Assembly (NCBI GenBank): GCA_015143735.1
Contig: VKHC01000692.1
Location: 1-10,133 of the forward strand
Source: Synura sp. LO234KE
Lineage: Eukaryota > Sar > Synurophyceae > Synurales > Mallomonadaceae
Length of the DNA stretch: 10,133 nucleotides
Direction: 5' to 3'
A program made the translations under genes and the position numbers. This document shows positions 1-9,549 of this stretch, piece by piece. The first letter of the stretch is position 1. Every line of letters begins with the position of its first letter. The notes below the pieces were generated by a model that saw only the letters and a program-made list of their open reading frames with translations, was not told where the DNA came from and ran no database searches.

Positions 1-1890
1 TCTATGCGACCTTCTGCTGTGGAAGCCCTGTCCCATCCCTGGATCAGATCTATCGATAATTCTCAGGATATTATCTTAAGTCTTACGTGGGAAAAACTAT
101 TCAAGTTTTCGCAGCGGACATTCTTGTACCGAATGTTCGTGTATATGATTGCGCGTGTCGTGTCGCTATCGGAAGTAAACGAACTTACGAAAGAATTCTT
201 TATGCTGGGTGTGCAGGTAGACGGTAGGGTAAGTTTCCGACAGTTTGAGTCCCTTTTAGCTATTGAAAGAAGTCGGCTGCCCAACGTGGAAACCTACTGT
301 TTGGAGACTAAAATATTGGCAGAATCTGCGGCTGCGACGGAGTCCGCATCGGTTTCGTGTGACGTAGAGAATGTGCTGTCGACTCCTTGTAACCCAAATA
401 CGCCATCGGAGGAGGGAGCTATGAACCCACAGATTTCTTACGAGCAAGAAACCCCACCACTACGAGGGTGTGCCATTGATGGCGGTACGAGAATGCTAGC
501 TCAAGAATCTTACCCTGAGTCGGACTTCATTTTTGGTAACCGTCCAAATGATTGCGTGTATACGGCTGTTCGATATTTGTCACGCGTTTTGAGCTCTTGC
601 TCTTGGCGATACACAGACGCCATTACCAAAGTGCAATCTTCTATGAAATCCTCTGGAATCGCAGTAACACCTGCCCTCCCCGTATTTGAGGCGGGCGTAG
701 GAGAGAGTGGCCCATCAGAGTTCAGGTTGCAAGAGGGGGAGGGTGACACCGATGATATGGAATTCGCAGTCGGTATAGTCTCAGCAGTTGAGTGGAGCAG
801 CGAGGATGATTGCTGTGAAGATGAAATTCGCCAACACGAAAATGCAGGTTGCGATATTGCCCTGAATCAGATCTTGCCGACGTCTAGGAGCACAGAAGAA
901 TATTTGACCGTATCGGTGACTTCAAGAATTTCTGCTAATGAGTGGGGCAATATTTGCACTAGTGCTACAGAGGTGGATGACGCGCCTTCTGACCGATTCG
1001 CGGACGACCTTGGTACGATTACTTACGATGAACTAGTGGACTCGCCAAACGATGGCACTTGCGAAGAACGCTTAGGATTCATGAATAGCATTGAGACACC
1101 TATTGATGACGGGGGACGGATGGTAGCGAACGCTATTGATAGAGCGTTGTATAGTAATTTTGTCTCTGGGAACAGTCCAATTGCCAATAGCCTTAAAACA
1201 CATCACGCACACTGCGACAGCTTTCGAGATCAGCAGAAATTCCTTCATGAGAGAACTGAGTTTACATTTTCGCAGTTTATAGCAGGAACAATTGACATTT
1301 TATCGTTGCGCGAAGAGTATGTCCTCTATGCTTTTGAACTGCTCTCAGGACATCAGCCTCTTATCACCTCTTCCACCCTCACTTCAAGAATAGGTACGTA
1401 TCACTTTATATATTTTTTAGTTTTGATCTATCCGTTATATAATCTCAATCTTGTTTTCTGATGAGCAACTGCATATACCCATCCCCTCCACTGTGTGCCT
1501 TTCGCAGGACTAGAACTTAGTAAAGCTGAAGTCTCTTGTATGCTTCAAGAAGTCGGACTCCCAGTTGGCGGAATCAGTTACACCCAGGTTAGATTCTTAC
1601 GGATTGAGTAGGCTTAAAACGTTGATGATGTAGTAACAGATGTAAAACATGCTAATGCTGGAGTGAATGAAAGAGGCAGTGTCACAGGCCGTAATGAAAT
1701 TCGGATCTGTTTCCAAAGCTTGAATCATATATGATAGAATCGTATATAATTCATTTCTCTTAATTTTCTCCCTGTATTTATGTCTTCGAATATTTGTTTT
1801 TCATTTTAGTTTCGCGAAGTGTTGGGGCTAGGCTCCAGGCCGTCAAAGTTCTATCGTCCCGTTAAAATGGTATTGAAGCGCAGCACTTAA
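1..1890 (+). CDS. CDPK-like protein kinase, 3' part (end of kinase domain plus four degenerate EF-hands)
   Basis: The gene is partial at the left edge. I read it as join(1..1393, 1508..1587, 1810..1890), ending in TAA. It opens with the end of a CAMK-type kinase domain (RPSAVEALSHPWI, codons from about position 7). Next comes a CDPK-style junction and first EF-hand (LTWEKLFKF; LGVQVDGRVSF near 205-250). About 320 poorly conserved, acidic and Ser/Thr-rich residues follow. EF-hands 2-4 lie at FTFSQFIAGTIDILSL (about 1260-1305), LSGHQPLITSSTL (1342-1380) and VGLPVGGISYTQF (across the second junction). Intron 1394-1507 has donor GTACGT and acceptor TTTCGCAG; intron 1588-1809 has donor GTTAGA and acceptor TTCATTTTAG. 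Both splice in phase and restore the EF-hand pattern, with the last junction giving ISYTQ|FREVLGLG. CDPKs normally phosphorylate targets when calcium binds the EF-hands. Here every loop lacks key acidic residues at positions 1, 3 and 12, so calcium control is doubtful. The family call is firm; the biological role is unknown. Confidence 0.85.
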
Positions 1891-2899
1891 TCTGCATGAA
1901 CAGGCACTCGTCATACGGTTTATATGTTGCAAATTGCTCCATCAGCGTCTTAGTCTTCGTCGGTTTTATGGGATCAAGCGAAATTTCACCGTGATGGCCG
2001 ACAGAGTTGCTACTCAACGGTTTGTTGTAGCAGTGATGTCAGGCTGTCATCACGTTTTAATCATCGATTGTTCGTGTATTGCTGAGTCTTCTCAGCAAGT
2101 TATGCTACATTATGTCACCAGTATTTGTCCATTCCGAGTGGGTTAGTGAAGTAAGACATCGAGTAAGCAGCGTCAGAGGAGAGTGCATTATATGAGGATA
2201 GAGAGTAGTAATAGAGTTATGGTATCACCGCTGCAGTGCTTGAATGCGGAAGTATTTTTTAAATATGTAAACAAACGGGCTGGTTGGTTGAGATATTTTC
2301 TTATGCTCGTGCTAAATTTACAGCAGACTACGGAAAAATTTATTTAAACTCATCTTTAATTTTCATTCCTCGCTAAAGTTTAGCCTTTTCGAAATTGCGT
2401 TCAGCTCTTACCAAAAAATCGCTACCTCTGCACCAGAACTTCATTTACTAGTAGCAGTTAGACTTCATCATGTAGGGGAGAACACATCAAAAGCGATAAA
2501 AGAAGCACTATCATATTAACAAACACACACTTCCTTTCTTGTATCCTCCACACTTGAGATTAAATTTTCCTTTCGGTGTGAGGACACAATAAAAGAGATT
2601 GGACGTTTCACTTGTTCGTCAATGTCGTAAGAATAAGTAGTGGATAGCTGTGAAAATTATTAGGATGGTGCCTTTATCAAAGAATGCTTCCGGAAAATCG
2701 CATAGTTAATTTACGATGAGGTCAGAGGTAGAAAAAACTAACACTCAGGGTAATCGCTCGTCGACGTGTATGTGTACAGGAACAATAATGATCTCTTAGT
2801 ATGTACTGGGAAATATTGCCGCAGTGGTCTGTAGTCAGCGCAACCCAAGTTAGAAATCGTAACAAAGCACCACTTATGAAGGTAGCCGACAAAGCAGTG
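1891..2899. other. Intergenic region between convergent genes
   Basis: About 1 kb separates the kinase stop codon from the GCP4 stop codon, and the two genes point toward each other. I see no convincing coding exon on either strand. The short open frames at 1934-2146 and 2801-2986 show no family resemblance, and the latter overlaps GCP4 antisense. Possible polyadenylation signals are AATAAA at 2588-2593 (plus) and TTTATT at 2339-2344 (AATAAA on minus). Both lie far from their genes, so the 3' ends are not established. Confidence 0.6.
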
Positions 2900-5800
2900 C
2901 TATTCCCCAGAGAAGTGGTTATTGAAATCCAATCGAGTCAAGAGGCCTCGGTTTTCAATCCATCGAATGATTTGAAAAAGGAATGATATCTGTGTGGCAT
3001 AGTCCGCTTGGACGTAGGTCAGCTCGTCGTACAGAAGGTCTCGAGGAACATTCTCCGCAGAGGTAACCGCCCAACACAAGGCCACGAAGCGGTATATAAT
3101 TTGCAGCACCCGCTCCAGTCCGTCTTGAGTAACGGTGTTCTCAACCATCGTGAGCTTCACGATGCTGGCGATGAAATTGCGATGGAGACGCATCACCAAC
3201 TGAAGGTCCCGAGCCTCCCGCACACCCTCCAAGAGTTCATTGTACTCCGAGGCGATGACATCAGTCTGACTCAACGAGAAATCAGAACCCACAGCGAATT
3301 TCAGTGCGTGCAATTGGGGGATAGGATTCGCCACGCTAACTTTATAAGGTGAAAAAAGGACGAGATGCACACTCACCTGGAAATAGACGAGGAGGTTGGA
3401 CACGAAGAAGAGCATGCTGTGCCTTAGATGTGTGAAAGTCCGCTGGAGTCTGTTATGCAACGAGGACTCCACTTTGGCGCGGGAGGAAGGGGCGCGGAGT
3501 TGAAGTCTCTCTAAGATATGCATCGTGAGTCGAAGCTGCGCAAAAGAAGTGCGAATGAAAAACATGTGTGAGAGGGTGGGCGGAGGTTGGTGAAATATAG
3601 GGGGAAGGAGCAGGCGGCACCGGAAGGAAGGATATACAGGTAGGCATACACGACTGTGCCGCGTATAACGCGAAACCAAATGGAGCGAACATTTTAGAGC
3701 GATAGTAATGTATTAAGACTCTTGTTCCCATGAGGTTCTCGACCAAGTGGAAGCGCTTTACTTCATCATCATCATCCCCAACGTCGTCGTAACGGAGGAT
3801 TGCGAATCTTGGTTGATTTTCAGCCGGACCGCGTCGCTCAAAGGCCGTAGTCTAAATATAGCCGCCAAGTACCATAGCTTTCATAGTCATGTTAGCTGGT
3901 GGGACGTACAGACTTTAAAACCACTCCTTGGTGAGAGATCAATATGAACACCTCTTACTAGTCGATATATGATCGGTATATTCATATATTGCCCTCATTT
4001 CAACCAATCCAAGAGAAGTGTGTGGTAGTCACTTCCATAAGATATACTAAAGCGATCGCGAGATCAGGAACTTCATGTTCAGAGCGAAGTATACTCAACT
4101 CGAAAGAGAAGCTTGAATATCCTAGTGTAGGCGGAACAAGTCTCGGTGTCGAAAAGCACTGCAAGAGCGGGTGGGAAGGACAACTGTACTGTCAGAGCAG
4201 ACCAGAGGTTGAGGGCTGAGACAAGGTCCGCCACTCGTCGGGCCACATCAGGGAACAAAACTTGTAACCGTTCGGAAGTGACTGAGATGGCAGAGACCGA
4301 GGTGGCGGCGAGACCCTGCTTGGAGGTGAAATCCACACTGTGCAGCGCTACGGAGAACCTCTTTCTGGAGGGTGGCTGCGGCGCGCGGGGTTGGGATGGT
4401 TGGGCAGGGGCCCGGCGGGACAGCAGATAATTTTCGTCGCACAGTCCTGTGCCCATGACACCGATCGCAGCACACCCACCCTCCAGACGCAGCGCTTGGG
4501 ATATATCCACGAGTCCCTCCACATCCCAACTATGCAGCCACAAGACATGAGGCGCACAGGGGTCATTGTCGTCCCATGATGTGGAAATAAGGTGCAACCC
4601 TGTACCTGCTCGACGCAGCTCCTCGGACTCCCTTCTCTCTCACACGAGCGCGCATCCGGTAGCCCACAACACCACTCCCGCTTCTACCAGACGCATCCTC
4701 TGCCCCACTGGGCGCGAGTTCCCTGGAGTAGTCCGCCTCCAGTACCAACGTTTCGTCCGCATTCAGACACCGTCTAGTGAGAGTGCAATCAATAGTAAGT
4801 GTGTGCGGGGGAAGGGAAGGGAAGTGGCCGAAAGGGTTCTCCCAGCATGACTGAGACTGCCCTGTGGCCCTAGTCAGACCTGGTGAAGTCCCGCGTACTG
4901 TAGGACGATGTGTGGCTGAGTTCAAATACCGTCTCGGCTAGCACCGTCCCGGCTCCCGACGGTACCCCTACACCTGCCGTACGATGTGAGGCGGTGGAGA
5001 ACCAGGTGGCGGCGGTCACCTGTAGCACGCGGAGTATCAGACCGAGCGCCTCCCCGAGAAGTGGACCCAGCGGTGGGCGGAGTGGCCAGGAATATGGTAA
5101 CCCGGCAGAAGAACTGCATGGCGGTGGAGGCGTCCGCCTCTGTGTCCTCCTGACCGTGACCCTGACTCCTCTCTGTGACCACCAGGTAACGCGCTGACAC
5201 AGCACGATAAAGGCCACAGCCATACGGAGCACAGACAAGCGAGAAGGACAGGGACTGCTGAGTGCTTTGTAAGCGTGAGAAGAAACTATCTACTTCGTGC
5301 TAACTCGCCGCCGTATCCGATCCGCCCCACGCAGCTCGTACCGTGAAAGGAAGCGGACACGGAGACCCGCTGCTGGTAGTCCCAACGGCCTCCCTCCTCA
5401 CTGATCCCAGGCACGCAAACAGCGGCAGATCCAGACTCTCTCAGAACTAGAGCTATCGACCCCACCTCCACTCCCTCTGCCCCGCCACCGTTCCCTACCC
5501 CAACCCCACCGGATGCACTGCTGTTATTGAGGTGCACTGCAAACTGATCCCGCCAATCCGCCGGGAGAGTGAACGTGGCCGTTACTCTAAATCCTTTCGC
5601 CACAGGCTTGGGAGTAGACAGCCACACACACCCTGTGCAGCGCAGTCCGTGGGACCGCACAAGCCTTTCCTCCCCGTTGTCCTCGACCTTCCCGTCCCTC
5701 CCCCGGCGTATCATTCGTCCCCACTCTTCCCGCCATCGGTTCACCTCCGTGTCTTTCTCTTCCGCTTCGTCCTCAACGGACAGCAAACAGCGAGAAGAGT

Positions 5801-7839
5801 ACCCGCTGCCCCCAGGGAGCGCCTGGAAAGACCCTCGGGCCCCCCCTTCCAAGCGCACTTCATCTCCCCGGAAATCATTCACGTACACCCGACCACTGTC
5901 GACCCGCAATTGCACGAGACGGGCCATGTCCTCTGGATCCAGCTGAAGCATGCGACATGAGTCCCGCACTAGTCCTGCCGTCAACAAGGACAATCGAGAC
6001 TGCTGCTCGCTGTACGCCACTTCGGTGACAACGACCGTTACACCATCGAGGATGGCTTGCATCCACTCTCCCCGCCCCTGCAGGTACACGTTGCGGAAGA
6101 GGTGCAGGAAGGACACGAACCGAAACGTTTTCTTCAGAAGTGACCACAGGTTGCTGGAGGCCGTGTGAGAGACCGCATCAACGAGCGCCTCTACCGCGTC
6201 CCTGTCCGCCTCTGTGGCCCGAGCCGCAGCGAGAAAGAGCTCTGAGAAGCGTGACAGGTCGGCGGCCTGGAACCCGCGCTCAGCCAGGTTGGCGGTCAGC
6301 TGCTGGTCGATCATAGACTCCGGGTCGGATAGGTCCTTATCGGGCCCTGCGCCCACAGGGAGATCTTCCGCTGGGAGCAGAGATCGGGGACGACTTGTCT
6401 CTGCCGAAGACACTAGTGAGGATGCGGGGAGACTCTCCAGAGGCCTGCGTAGGATATGGGGTGGGAGGACCTGCGGCCCTGTCGATTCGGGCGGTACTGT
6501 GAACCGGACAGATCCTCGGGCGAAGGAAGCATTAGAGGCGTCCGCTGTCAAATAACGGAAAGTGTCGCTCTGAAGCTCCTGGCCCAGCCCCGGATAGGGG
6601 TGATCGCCCCCACCCCTTCTACCATAGCCGTCGCCGTCAATCGCCATCCTCTTCGCAGACTGTATCAGCAGCACGGCTTTTCCCGCGAAGAGAAGCTTCA
6701 AGGCCATGCGAGAGGACAGTAACGACTCGGGCAACATGTCTAGTTTCAACTCGTAACTGTGCACCCAATCGAAGGCCAAATCTCCTCCCTTCTGCACTCC
6801 CGCAATGTGGGAGTGGGCAGCGTTCTGACCTCGATACATCGCCGAGCTGTAGGCATCTTCTAACATATTATCAGCTGAGATGGGCCGGCTGATGCCACCC
6901 TGCAAAGCGTTGTCTCGGTTGTTAGTCCGATGATAACGAACGAAGAACTCCTCCGCAGGATCTTCTAAACTGCCATGCAACATCCAATTGATGGATTGCT
7001 TAAGAAATACTACTCTTAAACGTTCTCTCATTCTGTGATGGGAGGAGGGGGACAGATTTTAAAAAATGCAATGGATCAACGAATCGGGTGAGGACTATTG
7101 TACCTCCCTATAATGGAATAGAGTGCTGGATTGCCGCATTGAAATTTAAAGAAATAGTCTAATAGCTGACAGCCTGATATTTTCCGCCTTTCGATTTCGT
7201 ACAGTACTTTCAGCAAACTTGGAAACGTGTTTATATACTGTCGACCGAATCACAGTTTACGAAAAACTTACGAGTAAACGAAAATCACGTTTCACCTTGT
7301 GTAAATATTGGTAAATATAGCTCAATGGTAGGTTTTCTTCCGACATAACGATCTGTTCTAAACAAGATACATCATTAACATATTCCTACGATGTACATAT
7401 TGTAAAATGAGTCATGAAAACGTGACCATTTTTGTACAAAATACCAGTAAGGTAGACTCTAAGCCTAAGCAAGCCGCTGCAAGGTATATTTGAAAGCTTG
7501 GGCCATTGTAATAGCAGCCAAACGATATTGAATGTTTTTCAATAAATCTAATTCAAATATTTGAATTTCACAAATACAATACATTATTGCAATTACCTCC
7601 TAACTCTTAAATAATAACATCCAAGTGGAATGATTCTGTTTATATGCTCCTAGATGAAGCGGAACAACGATTTTGATCCAGATTTTTAAATCCGTATGAT
7701 ATAGAATACGTACTCTTTCCGATAACGAGAACGAATCAATCTTTATATTAATTTCAAAAGATCCATCGAACTCAGAAATAATATCACCAGGAAATCCAAT
7801 TAAAGAACACAATATCTCATGCCTAATTGAGCTTAACAT
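2900..7839 (-). CDS. Gamma-tubulin complex component 4 (GCP4, Spc97/Spc98 family), multi-exon, with lectin-like insertion
   Basis: GCP4 helps build the gamma-tubulin ring complex that nucleates microtubules. My minus-strand model is 7839-7714, 7649-7597, 7547-7445, 7385-7296, 7237-7104, 7032-5305, 4773-4688, 4599-4100, 3535-3377 and 3265-2900, which stays in frame for about 1,114 residues. Family marks run in order: IRHEILCSLIGFPGD at the N terminus; LSER joined to EHINRIIPLG, then FIEKH; LPLSYI; ISGCQLLDYF; WMLHGSLEDPAEEFF (about residues 185-199); LKLDMLPESL and LLFAGKAV (265-289); NVYLQGRGEW (about 485). The C-terminal module has IFKLLFR, MLFFVSNLLVYFQ joined to TDVIASEYNELL, and the terminal LLTRLDFNNHFS. 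Splicing is supported because each small junction restores expected spacing. The start at 7839 fits the GCP4 N terminus; an in-frame Met at 7854 would add five residues. Exon 7 (4773-4688) and its edges are the weak point; skipping it, with donor at 5293, also keeps frame. Plant and human GCP4 are shorter, about 670-760 residues as I recall. Confidence 0.88.
3536..4099 (-). other. GCP4 intron 8 (564 nt)
   Basis: The donor is CGA|GTTGAG at 4099 and the acceptor is CTTCTTTTGCGCAG ending at 3536, a strong pyrimidine tract. The junction is phase 0. It joins IFKLLFR to LRLTMHILERL, restoring the exact spacing expected in the GCP C-terminal module. Open frames inside (3747-3947 and 3989-4219 on plus) look like chance. 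A short (TCA)n run lies at about 3763-3776. Confidence 0.8.
4412..5630 (-). other. L-type lectin / concanavalin A-like region inside GCP4
   Basis: Within the GCP4 reading frame, between the N- and C-terminal modules, a stretch matches the strand order of L-type lectin folds. CVWLSTPKPVAKGFRVTATF (from 5630) resembles the usual W..P..V..GF...F.F opening. GSIALVLRESGSAAV resembles the 'G.AFV.Q' strand. IGYGGE comes just before the donor at 5304. TLVLEADY in proposed exon 7 could be the AVEFDT strand. HVLWLHSWDVEGLVDIS and LRLEGGCAAIGVMGTG then ENYLLS (to 4412) resemble the closing L.V.LD...L.L..G.A.VGFTA.TG...I strands. The metal- and sugar-binding loop region (EFDTW through DPNGNHV) is short or missing, so sugar binding is doubtful. 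The glycine-rich loop at about residues 675-690 is an internal insertion. This is a motif-level match by eye only. Confidence 0.6.
4774..5304 (-). other. Proposed GCP4 intron 6 (about 531 nt, GC-rich)
   Basis: The donor is GA|GTTAGC at 5304. The acceptor follows a pyrimidine-rich run and CTCTCACTAG ending at 4774. The interval is GC-rich and open in several frames on both strands (for example 4870-5238 minus and 4910-5197 plus), but none of these translations shows a GCP or lectin signature. If exon 7 is wrong, the intron would instead run from 5293 (donor GTAGAT) to 4600, about 694 nt. An undetected lectin exon could still hide here. Confidence 0.45.
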
Positions 7840-7914
7840 AGGACATAGGAACACAATTTAAAATCACGCACATCAGTGTTCCCTCTTCCTTGATCAGTTT
7901 CGAGGTTTCGAGGT
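7840..7914. promoter_or_regulatory. Compact head-to-head intergenic region with tandem TTTCGAGG
   Basis: Only 75 bp lie between the GCP4 start codon (minus) and the Met of the 7TM ORF (plus), or 60 bp if GCP4 starts at 7854. A perfect direct repeat TTTCGAGG occurs at 7898-7905 and 7906-7913, immediately before the ATG. A run ending TTCCTTGATCAG at 7897 also resembles a splice acceptor for the plus strand, and the frame is open from there to the Met. The 7TM ORF could therefore be a 3' exon rather than start at 7915. A shared promoter is inferred from spacing only; no TATA box stands out. Confidence 0.4.
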
Positions 7915-8763
7915 ATGAATTATGTGTTAATAACTATATATGCACTTCTTCTTTTGCAACACTCAACCGGACTTGCTTTAAATTCATTTCTAATTTTTCA
8001 AAATAATCTACCTCCCGGCAAAATATTTCCTTTAACATTTAGTGTGTTGGCGTCATTACCACTTTTCTTGTCCGATATCCTGATTGTAGTAATTTTATCC
8101 AGCGCATCTAAGCGGGAAATATTTGAGGATTTAGTGGTTAATTTTGAAGCATTTGCTCTAATTGGCTTTTCTATCATTTATTGTAATCTCTACGACCTCC
8201 AAGCTGTCTCAGTGCTCAAAGGAATTGCGCGAGAGTTTCATGCTTTCGCTCACAGTCTTTCTAATGCAAAAAATATCCTTCTTACGATCGTTTTTTTCAT
8301 TGGATATCCATTATCTTATCTATCTCCTGGCTACTACTTGCCTATTTTTATCATGTGGTGGTTCTATTTTACTTTTTCCTTCAGTTTCTGCTTTATATTC
8401 ATTCTGAAGCAGAAAATTAGCACTCTAAAGTTGAGAACAACTCCCGCGTCATCCGCTGCTCAGAATCTCATATCAATTGAGCGATCCAATACCAGTAATC
8501 ATATACCCACAATTAATGTAAAAAGAAGTCAATCTTATCAAGTTGACGAAGTTGGAAAAGTTCTCTTTGAGATGGAATCTAATTTCAACATCGCACTCAA
8601 CGCTATGATTATGGTTGCATTACCAACTGCTATATTGCTATATTTCTTTCATTCGCCAGAACAGTTCGTGACAGGAATTGTAATCACTATTCCATGGAAA
8701 ATATCCATCGGCATTGCCAACCTTATTAACCCGCTAGTGCATTTCTCTTTAAGAGATAAGTAA
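7915..8763 (+). CDS. Seven-helix membrane protein, rhodopsin-type GPCR-like, intronless
   Basis: The 282-residue frame has seven hydrophobic segments by eye: about 4-28, 37-62, 73-95, 119-137, 140-164, 224-245 and 251-276. Helices 5 and 6 are separated by a basic, Ser/Thr-rich loop (165-222), as in many GPCRs. Positions that fit class A landmarks are GLALN (N23, helix 1), a helix-2 Asp (D54), DLQ at 94-96 in the place of DRY, a helix-6 proline (P237), and INPLVHF at 271-277 in the place of NPxxY, followed by a short basic tail. DRY and NPxxY are both imperfect, and I see no cysteine at the usual top of helix 3. The N terminus before helix 1 is almost absent, so an upstream exon is possible. 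The ORF is AT-rich and lies divergently beside GCP4. The membrane topology is well supported; receptor function, ligand and G-protein coupling are not shown. Confidence 0.65.
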   Translation: MNYVLITIYALLLLQHSTGLALNSFLIFQNNLPPGKIFPLTFSVLASLPLFLSDILIVVILSSASKREIFEDLVVNFEAFALIGFSIIYCNLYDLQAVSVLKGIAREFHAFAHSLSNAKNILLTIVFFIGYPLSYLSPGYYLPIFIMWWFYFTFSFSFCFIFILKQKISTLKLRTTPASSAAQNLISIERSNTSNHIPTINVKRSQSYQVDEVGKVLFEMESNFNIALNAMIMVALPTAILLYFFHSPEQFVTGIVITIPWKISIGIANLINPLVHFSLRDK

Positions 8764-9549
8764 TATTCGGTGGAAATTACCTGTAGAATTTTGAATGATT
8801 CTGTTGTAAATACAAATTTATCATTGAAATTAGTTGAGAAATCAGCGATTGGAAAAGTGCCGTTAATGCAGGCGAGGGAATCACGTGCACCGATGCATTC
8901 CTCCTTGATGTCTTGACAGTTGTTCTTAGGAACAAAAATTTGTTTTGATAGATGCCAAAACTTGGTACTGTAGGAGATTTACCGAATCATATTATTGTCA
9001 TTGTTGTTGTTATTGTTTGGTTTTTACGATATCATTTAACATTTAAACGCTTTCTCTACTTTGTTTGATAAATGTATTGGGTTCTCTTTGATTATATTTT
9101 TTTAGCATTTTATGGCGCAGAATGTGTTTATGAACGAGTCTGACGGAGGGGTCAAAACATCTCCATTACTTAATTACGTATACAACTATTCTCTATGTAC
9201 CAATTGGCAAGTCCCGTGATCAAGTTGAGGCAGGGGGGGACAGCATGCCCGAGAGATGAACGAAATTTCCTCGCGGTGCACCAAAATCCATCTGCAGATA
9301 ATCCATTTGTAGCTAAAATTCAAAATTTGTATTTTTGTGGTAGATGACTCTGGCTCGATTTTTGTTTATTATCTAGTTACCATAAATATCTGGACCACGA
9401 AAAACAAATCACAAAAATGCCTTTAGATAGCCTCCTGACAGATATTTTCCATGTAGTGGCCTGCTGCTGATAAATATTTTACGTTTTTTGACTTGGACAT
9501 ATTTTACAATGAAAGAGTGCACGTTTTAAGTAAGTGATCAGATTGCTAA
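8764..9549. other. AT-rich region, no confident gene
   Basis: No long open frame is present. One exon-like piece stands out on the plus strand: a T-rich run ending in TTTTTTTAG at 9105, then an open frame with ATG at 9112 (MAQNVFMNESDGGVK...) running to TGA at about 9219. It has no recognisable domain and its end runs into the repeat at 9195, so I do not call it a gene. A short TTG-rich simple-sequence run lies near 8996-9017. Confidence 0.4.
9195..9240 (+). repeat. Diverged dispersed repeat, copy 1
   Basis: The segment starting ATGTACCAATTGGCAAG and ending in a G-rich run (CAGGGGGGGA) matches the segment at 9864-9910 over about 45 bases, at roughly three-quarters identity by eye. The best-conserved core is ATGTACCAAYTGGCAAGYCC. 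The flanks of the two copies differ, which suggests either an old duplicated element or two members of one repeat family. Confidence 0.55.

Noticed and set aside
1934-2146. Plus-strand 70-residue frame after the kinase
   Set aside because: It is short, shows no family resemblance, and follows a well-supported kinase stop at 1888-1890.
3008-3352. Plus-strand 114-residue frame
   Set aside because: It is antisense to the conserved GCP4 C-terminal exon, which carries clear family motifs.
4563-4599. Minus-strand frame ending ...SSRYRVAPYFHIMGRQ as the end of the GCP4 exon
   Set aside because: The frame change to LHLISTSW is needed to reach the C-terminal GCP module, so this tail is read as intron. 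The exact exon 7 donor remains uncertain (GTAGAA at 4687 or a later GT).
4870-5238. Minus-strand 122-residue frame inside the proposed GCP4 intron 6
   Set aside because: It has no GCP or lectin strand pattern, is Pro/Arg-rich, and lacks convincing splice sites linking it in phase.
5532-6722. Several plus-strand open frames over 5532-6722
   Set aside because: They are antisense to GCP4 exon 6 and arise from its high GC content; their translations are Arg/Pro/Ser-rich without domains.
7029-7031. ATG at 7031 as the GCP4 start codon
   Set aside because: It is preceded directly by a strong acceptor (pyrimidine run then CACAG), and the upstream exons supply the missing GCP4 N terminus with exact motif spacing.
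7266-7271. GTAAGT as donor after LLV in GCP4 exon 4
   Set aside because: It has better donor consensus than GTGAAA at 7295, but it would give a 34-nt intron and add residues between YLHK and YINTFP. The 58-nt intron from 7295 restores the expected spacing and matches the other introns in size.
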